Positions 55,345 through 63,082 of a DNA stretch of 63,082 bases are shown here, in pieces. Position numbers and translations under genes: made by a program. The notes below the pieces were generated by a model. The model was not told the origin of the DNA, did not search any database, and was given only the letters and a program-made list of their open reading frames with translations. The DNA comes from Nitrospirota bacterium (GTDB lineage: Bacteria > Nitrospirota > Thermodesulfovibrionia > UBA6902). Positions within the stretch are counted from its first letter, which is position 1. Every line of letters starts with the position of its first letter. The DNA lies in the NCBI GenBank assembly GCA_016214845.1, contig JACRMS010000011.1:1-63082 (forward strand), given 5' to 3'.

Positions 55345-55894
55345 CACCGACAACGACGTGGCAGGAATAGTAGTAACGCCGACAAGCGGACTGACGACAA
55401 CAGAGGCAGGCGGCGCAGCTACCTTTACAGTAGCGCTCAACAGCCAGCCTACAGCGGACGTGACGATCGGCTTAAGCAGTGGCGATACCACAGAGGGCAC
55501 TGTATTACCTGTAAGTCTTACGTTTACTTCAGCTAACTGGAATGCAGCACAAACAGTGACTGTGACGGGAGCGAACGATAACGTACAGGATGGTAACATT
55601 GCCTACATAATCATTACCGGGGCGGCATCAAGTGTTGACGTTAACTACAGCGGTATGGCTGTCTCAGATGTATCGGTAACGAACACTGACGATGCTGACA
55701 CTGCAGGGATAACGGTAACGCCGACAAGCGGACTGACGACAACAGAGGCAGGCGGCACTTCGACATTTACGGTAGTAATGAACAGTCAACCAACAACGGA
55801 TGTGACGATTGCCCTGAGCAGTTCCGACACTACCGAAGGTAATGTGTCACCTGTGGGCCTTACGTTTACTTCACGGAGCGGCATCAAGCACTGA
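55289..55894 (+). CDS. Continuation segment 1 of the giant repeat protein (frame +2)
   Basis: The meaningful frame begins at 55322 (VSDVSVTNTDNDVAG) and holds one full repeat unit plus a second that stops short after SPVGLTFTS at 55873. The ATG at 55289 (MCHLWALRLLH) is only an accidental start within the neighbour's repeat. The piece is in frame with neither flanking segment. It is best seen as part of one gene spanning 44743-57653 that is broken by deletion or misassembly. Confidence 0.6.
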   Translation: MCHLWALRLLHVSDVSVTNTDNDVAGIVVTPTSGLTTTEAGGAATFTVALNSQPTADVTIGLSSGDTTEGTVLPVSLTFTSANWNAAQTVTVTGANDNVQDGNIAYIIITGAASSVDVNYSGMAVSDVSVTNTDDADTAGITVTPTSGLTTTEAGGTSTFTVVMNSQPTTDVTIALSSSDTTEGNVSPVGLTFTSRSGIKH

Positions 55895-57653
55895 CGGCAA
55901 CTACAGCGGTATGGCTGTCTCAGATGTATCGGTCACTAACACTGACGATGCTGACACAGCAGGCGTAACCGTAACGCCGACGAGCGGACTGACGACCACA
56001 GAGGGAGGCGGTGCAGCTACCTTTACAGTAGTGCTCAACAGCCAGCCTACAGCGGATGTGACGATCGCCATGAGCAGTTCCGATACTACTGAGGGTAATG
56101 TATCACCTTCAAGCCTTACGTTTACAACCGCGAACTGGAACACACCAAAGACAGTGACTGTTGCAGGCGTTAACGACTTCATAATAGACGGCAGCATCGC
56201 CTACACCATAGTGACGGCAGGGGCGGCAAGCGCGGATGCCAACTACAATAGCATGGATGCCCCGGATGTGTCGGTAACGAACACTGACAATGACGTCGCA
56301 GGCATAACAGTAACGCCCACGAGTGGACTGACGACCACAGAGGCAGGCGGCACAGCGACATTTACAATAGTGCTCAACAGCCAGCCTGCATCGGATGTCA
56401 CCATCGGCTTAAGCAGCGGCGACACCACTGAGGGCAGTGTATCACCTTCAAGTCTGACTTTTAATTCAGCAAACTGGAACACCCCGCAGACTGTGACCGT
56501 AACAGGCGTAAACGATGATACAGATGATGGTGATATCGCCTACACCATAGTGACGGCAGGAGCAGCAAGCACGGATGCCAATTACAACGGACTGGATGCT
56601 TCGGACGTGTCTGTAACAAACACTGACAATGACGTTGCGGTCATAACAGTAACGCCGACGGGCGGACTGACGACAACAGAGGCAGGCGGCGCAGCGACAT
56701 TCACGGTAGTATTGAACAGTGCACCCACAGCAGATGTCACGATCGCCCTGAGCAGTTCAGACACCACAGAAGGCAATGTGTCACCTTTAAGCCTTACGTT
56801 TACTTCCGCGAACTGGAACACACCAAAGACAGTGACTGTTGCAGGCGTTAACGACTTCATAATAGACGGCAGCATCGCCTACACCATAGTGACGGCAGGG
56901 GCGGCAAGCGCGGATGCCAACTACAATAGCATGGATGCCCCGGACGTGTCGGTAACGAACACTGACAATGACGTCGCAGGCATAACAGTAACGCCCACGA
57001 GCGGACTGACGACCACAGAGGCAGGCGGTACAGCGACATTTACAGTAGTATTGAACAGCCAGCCTTCTTCAGACGTAACGATTGCACTGAACAGTTCAGA
57101 CGCAACAGAAGGCAATGTATCACCTTTAAGCCTTACGTTTACCTCAGCAAACTGGAACTCCCCGCAGACTGTGACCGTGACCGGGACAGATGATTTCGCA
57201 GATGACGGTAACATTACCTACACCATAGTAACGGCAGCAGCATCGAGCTTAGACGCCAGTTACAATGGTATTAATGCGCCGGATGTGGCAGTCACAAATT
57301 CAGATGATGATACGGCAGCCATATTTGTTGAGCCTGCAAGCGGATTGACGACCACGGAAGACGGCGGTGTAAACATGTTCATGATTGTGCTTGAAAGCCA
57401 GCCTGCAGCGGACGTGACGATAGCGCTTAGCAGTTCAAATCCAAATGAAGGCACTGTCTCAGTGGCAAACATTACCTTTACGACTGAGAACTGGGCTGAT
57501 ACACAATTTGTGATCATAACCGGCGTGAACGACTTTGTAGTGGACGGCGATGTGCAGTACACAGTAGTAACGGCGCCTGCGACAAGCTCAGACCCGATTT
57601 ACAACGGTATGAACGCATCAGATATATCGGTCATAAATCTGGACAACGATTAA
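55842..57653 (+). CDS. Continuation segment 2, C-terminal part of the giant repeat protein (frame +3)
   Basis: The meaningful frame begins at 55875 (GAASSTDGNYSGMAVSDVSV) and contains five complete repeat units, the last more divergent (AAIFVEPASGLTTTEDGGVN). It ends at SVINLDND with no membrane anchor, PEP-CTERM or autotransporter part, so how the protein is held at the surface is unclear. The apparent ATG at 55842 lies in the neighbour's reading frame and is not a credible start. Confidence 0.65.
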   Translation: MCHLWALRLLHGAASSTDGNYSGMAVSDVSVTNTDDADTAGVTVTPTSGLTTTEGGGAATFTVVLNSQPTADVTIAMSSSDTTEGNVSPSSLTFTTANWNTPKTVTVAGVNDFIIDGSIAYTIVTAGAASADANYNSMDAPDVSVTNTDNDVAGITVTPTSGLTTTEAGGTATFTIVLNSQPASDVTIGLSSGDTTEGSVSPSSLTFNSANWNTPQTVTVTGVNDDTDDGDIAYTIVTAGAASTDANYNGLDASDVSVTNTDNDVAVITVTPTGGLTTTEAGGAATFTVVLNSAPTADVTIALSSSDTTEGNVSPLSLTFTSANWNTPKTVTVAGVNDFIIDGSIAYTIVTAGAASADANYNSMDAPDVSVTNTDNDVAGITVTPTSGLTTTEAGGTATFTVVLNSQPSSDVTIALNSSDATEGNVSPLSLTFTSANWNSPQTVTVTGTDDFADDGNITYTIVTAAASSLDASYNGINAPDVAVTNSDDDTAAIFVEPASGLTTTEDGGVNMFMIVLESQPAADVTIALSSSNPNEGTVSVANITFTTENWADTQFVIITGVNDFVVDGDVQYTVVTAPATSSDPIYNGMNASDISVINLDND

Positions 57654-57662
57654 TTGGTTTAC

Positions 57663-57739
57663 AGTAATGAGTGACAGGTAACGAGTGACGGGAATACAAG
57701 GAGGCTTGACTCGTTACTTGTTGCTCGTTACCAGTAACT
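57663..57739. repeat. Inverted pair of period-7 arrays
   Basis: The plus-strand units AGTAATG, AGTGACA, GGTAACG, AGTGACG run from 57663 to 57690. Five minus-strand units run from 57705 to 57739. GGTAACGAG (57677-57685) pairs exactly with CTCGTTACC (57724-57732). The 14-base space contains AAGGAGGCT. It lies between the giant gene and the kinase gene. Confidence 0.85.
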
Positions 57740-57745
57740 TTGTGT

Positions 57746-58912
57746 ATGCCTCGTCAATACAGCTACATAAACATTAACGACTACTACTTCTGTCTCCAGC
57801 AAAATCCCGCTGTGCTGGCATGGATACTTTTCTTCAGGAGGGATGAACTGATCGCAGTCAAGCCCTGGCTTGCGAAAGACTTCCCACTGTGGCGAACGAC
57901 TTATTTCAGGCACCGCTGGAAGCTTATTAAAAGTGACTTGAACACAATTGCTTTCTTTTTGCAGTGCAGGCTCAACTTGAGGAAGGCGGAGAAGGTGCGT
58001 CTGCCTGTGTATGGACAGTTCGGAGTGCCTGTTCATAAGGGATATAAGATATTTAATATTTTTAACGGAACGGCAACAAAGATATTCGATGCGGACGTGA
58101 ACATTTTAAGCGTTCTTGGTGAAATCGATCAGATGAGGAGGGCTTCACTGATCGACTTTGCGCCTTCGCTGAAAAGTTGGGACATTGACGGAAAATTTTA
58201 CGAAGAAGAATACATAAACGGCAGCGTGGAAATTTCTCAGAGATCGCTTGATTCCGCGGTCTTTTTAAAAACGTTTTGCCGTGAAGTGGTCCCGTGCATC
58301 AGCAATCTTATGGCATTTGAAAAACCCGCACAGAGAGACTTAAAGGAATATGCCGGTGAGCTTATCACAGATTTAGAGGTTGGTATTTCATCAATGAAGG
58401 CATCAAAAGCAAATGAAGTCGACATGATAATGAACTTTGTTCATTCAATGGCGGAAAATTTACATGCAGACGGAAGCCGTTCAGTGTATCTTGCTTTTAC
58501 CCACGGAGATTTTTGTCCTGCAAATATTTTGCGCACAAAAGGCGGAATCAAATTTATCGATTGGGAGAGCGCGGCTTACAGGAGTATGCTGTTCGATTTT
58601 TACAGCTATTTCTTTTACCGGCCTGTCTGCCTGGAATGCGATATTGATAAAATGCATTCGGAGATAAACGGAGCCCTGCCGGCGCTTTTCTCAAGGCTGA
58701 ATTCCGGGATGACGGATTTGCCCGCGCATATAGCAGATTCAGCAGATGTATACCGCAAGCTCTATTATCTTGAACTGATCTGCAAGCTCGTGGAGCGCAA
58801 GTCTACAGACAACCGGCTGGATATCATGGATTACATCAGGCGGTATATCGGGGCGTTTAACAACTACGAGCAATATGCATCAAGAGAGGATGCCGGCATA
58901 TGTGCGGCATAG
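57746..58912 (+). CDS. Aminoglycoside phosphotransferase-like kinase
   Basis: 388 residues from the ATG at 57746 (a TTG two codons earlier is possible). The kinase signature FTHGDFCPANILRTKGGIKFIDWESA gives the catalytic HxDxxxxN and the metal-binding D. The N-terminal part is divergent and lacks an obvious glycine loop. In sugar clusters such kinases phosphorylate small molecules or sugars. It overlaps the asparagine synthase gene by 13 bases. Confidence 0.78.
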   Translation: MPRQYSYININDYYFCLQQNPAVLAWILFFRRDELIAVKPWLAKDFPLWRTTYFRHRWKLIKSDLNTIAFFLQCRLNLRKAEKVRLPVYGQFGVPVHKGYKIFNIFNGTATKIFDADVNILSVLGEIDQMRRASLIDFAPSLKSWDIDGKFYEEEYINGSVEISQRSLDSAVFLKTFCREVVPCISNLMAFEKPAQRDLKEYAGELITDLEVGISSMKASKANEVDMIMNFVHSMAENLHADGSRSVYLAFTHGDFCPANILRTKGGIKFIDWESAAYRSMLFDFYSYFFYRPVCLECDIDKMHSEINGALPALFSRLNSGMTDLPAHIADSADVYRKLYYLELICKLVERKSTDNRLDIMDYIRRYIGAFNNYEQYASREDAGICAA

Positions 58913-60750
58913 CAGGAGAATTGAGATTCAGGTCTGAAAAGTCGCAATGCGCCGACTGGGACAAGATCAGCTCTATGATGTCCCGCCGGGGGCCGGATGA
59001 CGATGGGATATGGATGGACGATGGATACTGCACATTAGTGTTTCGCAGGCTGGCGATAATCGACTTAAGCAGAAAGGGCCACCAGCCCATGACCGCAGGC
59101 AATGACCGTTATTCGCTGGTATTTAACGGCGAGGTCTATAACTTTATCAACCTGAGAAAGCAATTGATAAACCGCGGGGTCCAATTCCGGTCGCATGGTG
59201 ACAGTGAAGTCGTACTGCATGCATTAATTGAGTGGGGCGCTGAAGCGCTTGCAAAGTTCAACGGGATGTTTGCGCTCGCTTTTTACGACAGGGCTGAAAA
59301 GAAACTGCTGCTGGCGCGCGACCACGCTGGCATTAAACCTCTGTATTATTTAATATGCCCTGACGGCGTTGTGTTCGGCTCTCAGTACAACCAATTACTG
59401 GCGCACCCCTTGAGTAATAATCTTCATACATCTGAAGCGGCGTTGGGACTTTATCTGCGCCTGGCGTATATTCCGGCCCCTTATGGCTTGTTAGAGAAAA
59501 CGCATATGCTTGAACCGGGCATGTGGATGGAGATCTCCGCGGAGGGACATGTTAAACAAGACCGCTTTTTTATTTTCCCTCATCATGCAGCGCCGTCATT
59601 GCGGGGTGAAGAAGCAATTGAGGCAATTGATGAAGCGGTATCTGCGGCTGTAAAGAGGCATTTAGTCAGTGATGTCCCTGTGGGGGCTTTCTTGTCCGGA
59701 GGAATCGACTCGCCGTTAGTAGTAGCCATGATGCGCTCAGTCAGTACGAATGCCATAAATACATTTACAATCGGGACAGGCGAAAGAGAAACAGATGAAT
59801 CTGAAGACGCAATGACCTATGCGCGGGAGATCGGGGTAGAGTGTAAGGTTGAACATTCAACTCCCGGGCAGGCGGTCGATTTAATTGACGATGTCATAGA
59901 TGCCTGCGGAGAGCCATTTGGCGACTACTCGATATTTCCGACCCTGATGGTTTCAAGATTGGCCAGCCGTGATCATAAAGTTGTACTTTCAGGAGACGGC
60001 GGCGATGAATTGTTCTGGGGTTATCCGGCCCGCTTTATAACACTTCTCAATCTGGCCAGAGATTTCAGGATGCCGCAGTGGCTGAGAAAGATACGATGGG
60101 GAGTGAACAGGACTTTTTTAAGAGGCAGCAAAAGCAGGTTTGCGCTTATGGGTTCACTGGGAGACTGTCATCGCTCCATGCACAATCATCTTCCCGAGAC
60201 GCTTCTGAATGAGGTATTTCCTTCGCTGCCGGCCTGGCCTTCAGACTGCGATGCTTATGCATATACTGTCTGCGAGCCTGACCGGGCCGCGCAATTTTCC
60301 CGCTGGAACGAATTTGTTTACCATTTAACAATGGTGCTGATGAAAGTTGACAGGGCCAGCATGCATCATTCGCTTGAAGTGCGTGTTCCCTTGCTCGACC
60401 GCGAGGTGATAGAAGTCGCAGCAAAAATTGACTGGCGGGATTGCATGAACGCTGATCAGGGAATGGGGAAATTACCGTTAAGGCGCACATTGGCCAGATA
60501 CGTAAAGCATACGACTTACGCAAAGCGCGGCTTTGAAGTCCCGATGGCGGCATGGCTCAGGACATCGTTGAAAGGGTTTTTCGAGGAATTCGTCCTGAAA
60601 CGGCCTGACATCCTGGGGCTTGAAATTAATCGAAAGGCCTTGCGCAGAATATTTGAACTGCATGTTAACGGAGAGCGCAACTATGCATGGGGGCTTTGGC
60701 CGCTGCTCAGCCTCTCTTTGTGGGACAAAAGACATTACAGCCGCGCATGA
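58900..60750 (+). CDS. Asparagine synthase (glutamine-hydrolysing) family protein
   Basis: 616 residues. MCGIAGELRF puts the catalytic Cys2 of the glutaminase domain in place; RRGPDDDGIW, RLAIIDLSRKGHQPM and LVFNGEVYNF follow. The synthetase domain has LSGGIDSPLVVAMM for ATP and LSGDGGDELFWGY. AsnB-type enzymes in polysaccharide clusters often amidate uronic acids, which would fit the WbpB/D/E-type uronic acid genes upstream. It overlaps the following gene by 4 bases. Confidence 0.92.
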   Translation: MCGIAGELRFRSEKSQCADWDKISSMMSRRGPDDDGIWMDDGYCTLVFRRLAIIDLSRKGHQPMTAGNDRYSLVFNGEVYNFINLRKQLINRGVQFRSHGDSEVVLHALIEWGAEALAKFNGMFALAFYDRAEKKLLLARDHAGIKPLYYLICPDGVVFGSQYNQLLAHPLSNNLHTSEAALGLYLRLAYIPAPYGLLEKTHMLEPGMWMEISAEGHVKQDRFFIFPHHAAPSLRGEEAIEAIDEAVSAAVKRHLVSDVPVGAFLSGGIDSPLVVAMMRSVSTNAINTFTIGTGERETDESEDAMTYAREIGVECKVEHSTPGQAVDLIDDVIDACGEPFGDYSIFPTLMVSRLASRDHKVVLSGDGGDELFWGYPARFITLLNLARDFRMPQWLRKIRWGVNRTFLRGSKSRFALMGSLGDCHRSMHNHLPETLLNEVFPSLPAWPSDCDAYAYTVCEPDRAAQFSRWNEFVYHLTMVLMKVDRASMHHSLEVRVPLLDREVIEVAAKIDWRDCMNADQGMGKLPLRRTLARYVKHTTYAKRGFEVPMAAWLRTSLKGFFEEFVLKRPDILGLEINRKALRRIFELHVNGERNYAWGLWPLLSLSLWDKRHYSRA

Positions 60751-61730
60751 GAAAAAATGAACACATCCCTCCACTGGTGACAATCGCCATACCGACATTT
60801 AACAGGGGGAACAGCTATTTAAAGGATTCACTCAAAAGCGCAGTGAGTCAGACGTATTCAAATGTTGAGATAATCGTTTCAGACAATGCCTCAACGGACA
60901 ACACGGAAGAACTTGTGAGGGCATTCAATGATCCGCGGATAAGATATTTCAGGCACAGCAGCAATAGAGGAGCTACGCACAATACTAATTTCTGTGTACA
61001 ACAGGCACGAGGAGATTATTTCCTGCTTTTACACGATGATGATCTCATAGACAATGATTTTTTAAGCTCATGCATGGAAGCCGTGAATTACGATACCTGT
61101 TTCGGTGTGGTCCTTACAGGGACCCGCATAATTGACAGTGACGGCGCAATAGTACGTGAAGATACGAATAAGGCGGAGGGGTTTTCAACAACGGATTTTT
61201 TTCTTTCCTGGTTTGATTATAAGGTGCCTGTATATCTTTGCAGCACGCTGTTTAATACCGGAAGATTAAGGGAAATGGGCGGGTTCAAGTCTCCGAAAAA
61301 TCTTTATGATGATGCCGCTGCACTGTTTCAGCTGGCAGCCAAATTCGGGAGGAAAGACGTGCGTGATGTTAAAGCCGGTTTTCGCAGACATTCCGACAAC
61401 AGCGGTTCGGTGGCCTTGCTTAGTGACTGGTGTGAGGACAGCCTTTATCTATTAAACGTTATGTGTGATCTGGCCGGGGACAAAAAGGAACTTCTGAGAA
61501 ACAAAGGGATGACTTATTTCTGCATTGTAAACTATATCTATGCAGCGAATATACCAACTTTTATAAAGCGTATTTATGCTTATTTTACAGTCTATAAAAA
61601 GTTTGAATATTCCTATTCTCCCTTTCATTACATTTTCGCCCGTAACATGTTGTATAACTCGGCCTGCCGCATTCTGGGCTTCCTTAAAAGGCAAATGAGA
61701 AAAGCATTGTCATTTGCGCCGGTGCAATAA
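60747..61730 (+). CDS. Family 2 glycosyltransferase
   Basis: 327 residues from the ATG at 60747 (ATGA overlap with the preceding stop). GT-A fold: VTIAIPTFNRGNSYLKDSLKSAVSQTYSNVEIIVSDNASTD and the DxD-type FLLLHDDDLIDNDFL. It adds a sugar to the surface glycan. It shares its stop codon base with the start of the next glycosyltransferase gene (TAATG). Confidence 0.92.
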   Translation: MRKNEHIPPLVTIAIPTFNRGNSYLKDSLKSAVSQTYSNVEIIVSDNASTDNTEELVRAFNDPRIRYFRHSSNRGATHNTNFCVQQARGDYFLLLHDDDLIDNDFLSSCMEAVNYDTCFGVVLTGTRIIDSDGAIVREDTNKAEGFSTTDFFLSWFDYKVPVYLCSTLFNTGRLREMGGFKSPKNLYDDAAALFQLAAKFGRKDVRDVKAGFRRHSDNSGSVALLSDWCEDSLYLLNVMCDLAGDKKELLRNKGMTYFCIVNYIYAANIPTFIKRIYAYFTVYKKFEYSYSPFHYIFARNMLYNSACRILGFLKRQMRKALSFAPVQ

Positions 61731-62737
61731 TGCGAAAAGACCGACCGTTGTTTTCGATAATAATGCCGAACTACAACAAGGGGAAATATATTAAAGAGAG
61801 CATTGAAAGTGTTTTAGCGCAGAACTTTACCAACTGGGAATTAGTCATCGCTGATGATGCGTCCACTGATAATTCATTGGACGTTATAAAGACATTTCTC
61901 AATGACAGGAAAATAAAATTGATCAGGAACGAAACCAACAAAGGCGTCGCATACGCTGCAAAACAGGCGGTTGAAGCCTCCTCCGGCGAGATAATCGGCA
62001 CACTGGATTCCGATGATGTCCTTCTTGAGGATGCATTAACGGTCATGGTTGACGAACATATGTCGAATCCCGGACATGGGTTGATATATTCAAATCATTA
62101 TAAATGCGACAAGGACATGAGAATACTTGGTGAGGCAGCCTGGCTTGATATATTGAATGACGGTAAGTGCCTCCAGAAAATTTTACTTGAAAGGCAAGCT
62201 GAAGCGGCAATATCAACCGCGTTTCGCACGTTCAAGAGAAGCGCCTATAACATGACGGATGGTTATGATGTTACTTTATCATGTTACGAGGACAGGGACT
62301 TATATTATAAACTGGAAAAAGTGACCGGGATCAAAGGCATAAATAAATGTCTTTATTGTTACAGGGACAATAATGAAACGGGGGCATACAGGAACAATTC
62401 GAAAACGCTGTATTACTGGTTTGTCTGTGAATATAAAGAAACCAGGCGAAAATCGGGCGTAAATCTGCCCTCTGCCGGCAAGGAGAAAATCTCTCCATTC
62501 CTGTCAAATATAATGTTCATGACCTTATGCAAATATTCTGACATCAGCAGGGAGAAACTGAGGGAAAGACTTCGATACTTTCTATTGGAAACGGGGTATG
62601 ACAATTTAAGAAACAATAAATTGTTGGCGTTTCTTTACTTCCTTAATTCGTTTATCTACGGCTATACCCCGATTACCTTGAGCAGGATAAAAAAATTTAT
62701 TTCTCATGAACTGCCCGAAAGCGCATATATTAAATAA
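61730..62737 (+). CDS. Family 2 glycosyltransferase
   Basis: 335 residues. FSIIMPNYNKGKYIKESIESVLAQNFTNWELVIADDASTDNS and IGTLDSDDVLLEDAL are the nucleotide and metal sites of the GT-A fold. It overlaps the previous gene by one base, so both are in one operon. It is more A/T-rich than its neighbours, but the difference is mild. Confidence 0.92.
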   Translation: MRKDRPLFSIIMPNYNKGKYIKESIESVLAQNFTNWELVIADDASTDNSLDVIKTFLNDRKIKLIRNETNKGVAYAAKQAVEASSGEIIGTLDSDDVLLEDALTVMVDEHMSNPGHGLIYSNHYKCDKDMRILGEAAWLDILNDGKCLQKILLERQAEAAISTAFRTFKRSAYNMTDGYDVTLSCYEDRDLYYKLEKVTGIKGINKCLYCYRDNNETGAYRNNSKTLYYWFVCEYKETRRKSGVNLPSAGKEKISPFLSNIMFMTLCKYSDISREKLRERLRYFLLETGYDNLRNNKLLAFLYFLNSFIYGYTPITLSRIKKFISHELPESAYIK

Positions 62738-62810
62738 ATGATTATAGGGAAATGTATCAAAGATGCTTGTTGTTTTGCAATGAAAACTCTTAACAGAAAG
62801 GAGGAAACAC

Positions 62811-62864
62811 ATGACATATTGGCAGAGTCCATGTTTGGTCAGTAATAGGACGGGAAGCAATTGA
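62811..62864 (+). CDS. 17-codon open frame with strong ribosome site
   Basis: AAAGGAGG stands 6 bases before the ATG. The product would be MTYWQSPCLVSNRTGSN. It lies 66 bases before the next gene. It could be a leader peptide, the start of a broken gene, or chance. Confidence 0.3.
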   Translation: MTYWQSPCLVSNRTGSN

Positions 62865-62929
62865 GGTTTCTTTTGAATCAAAGAGCAGCATCATAATTAA
62901 CCTGAGTTAAAGCAAAAAAGGAGGAGACG

Positions 62930-63082
62930 ATGAAGAAGACGGTGTTAATATTAATGGCAGGGTTGTTATTTATTGGAGTGAATGTATATGCAGCGGGGGA
63001 CTTAACGGTAAGCGGCAAGCTGGGAGTGGGGACGTCAAGCCCGGCCAATAATTTAGAAGTTGTCGGCACGACGAAGTTTACA
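62930..63082 (+). CDS. N-terminal part of an exported protein
   Basis: 51 codons to the right edge. AAAAAAGGAGGAGACG precedes the ATG. A signal peptide (MKKTVLILMAGLLFIGVNVYA) leads into AGDLTVSGKLGVGTSSPANNLEVVGTTKF, the pattern of secreted tail-fibre-like or endosialidase-like proteins with repeated LxVxGxxGxGTxxP turns. The rest is beyond the window. Confidence 0.75.
   Translation, partial: MKKTVLILMAGLLFIGVNVYAAGDLTVSGKLGVGTSSPANNLEVVGTTKFT

Larger units (their letters stand above)
51763..57653 (+). repeat. Tandem 339-bp coding repeats, at least 18 units
   Basis: Unit starts are at 51763, 52102, 52441, 52777 (one codon shorter unit before), 53116 and 53455, and so on at about 339 bases. 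Each unit codes for about 113 residues: GLTTTEAGGTATFTVVLNSQ, then P.ADVTIALSSSDTTEG, LTFT.ANWN, TVTVTGVND, DGNIAYTI and VSVTNTDND. Two units are truncated at the frame breaks (55320 and 55873). Confidence 0.9.

Noticed and set aside
51763-57653. CRISPR-like or phage-type repeat array
   Set aside because: The 339-bp repeats keep a reading frame and code for a regular beta-sandwich module.
55289-57653. Two independent short genes starting MCHLWALRLLH
   Set aside because: Both ATGs lie in the wrong frame of a repeat copy; the sequence after the break continues the giant protein's repeats.

Overview
The window reads as chromosomal DNA of a Gram-negative, probably anaerobic bacterium. Supporting signs are an Mla-type lipid transport operon with TolC, Wza/Wzc and Wzm/Wzt exporters, a PEP-CTERM protein, and an NAD-linked selenocysteine formate dehydrogenase. 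Gene content and the wealth of short intergenic repeats would fit Nitrospirota (Thermodesulfovibrio-like) or a related environmental lineage, but no marker here settles the taxonomy.

Left part (1-17 kb). A truncated secreted MopE-like protein and a PEP-CTERM protein lie on the plus strand. They are followed by a minus-strand operon mlaE-mlaF-mlaD-tolC-mlaC-cNMP protein, with an NmrA-like dehydrogenase and an HsdR_N-type protein downstream. Next come glyQS (plus), a decayed antitoxin gene, midA (minus), and a minus-strand operon fdhA-nuoE-nuoF. The in-frame TGA in fdhA is decoded as selenocysteine, and a bacterial SECIS hairpin follows it.

Middle (17-44 kb). A UDP-xylose synthase gene, tRNA-Gln and tRNA-Glu precede an 830-bp regulatory region. 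It holds a sigma70-type promoter, a c-di-GMP-I (GEMM) riboswitch whose 3' part can alternatively form an intrinsic terminator, several hairpins, and two tandem candidate small RNA genes on the opposite strand. Downstream is a long surface-polysaccharide locus: Wza-like and Wzc-like export proteins, a fused WbpB-WbpD enzyme, a WbpE-like aminotransferase, and a FlaA1/WbpM-like dehydratase carrying an inserted MshEN-type c-di-GMP-binding module. A CDP-deoxysugar gene set, glycosyltransferase and methyltransferase genes, an ABC exporter (Wzm/Wzt), a sulfotransferase and a nitrilase follow. The outstanding proposal is that c-di-GMP acts on this locus twice, at the leader RNA and inside a sugar-modifying enzyme.

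Right part (44-63 kb). A giant secreted alkaline phosphatase is fused to CBM-like and Ig-like domains and at least 18 repeats of about 113 residues. Its frame breaks twice at identical repeat copies, which is either decay or an assembly fault. After it come an aminoglycoside-phosphotransferase-like kinase, an asparagine synthase, two family-2 glycosyltransferases, and the start of another exported protein.

The intergenic spaces carry several repeat families. The clearest is a period-7 array family (consensus AGTNRNR) found at five loci, three of them as inverted pairs; one pair supplies the start region of glyS. Others are GC-rich perfect palindromes, one of them in frame inside midA.
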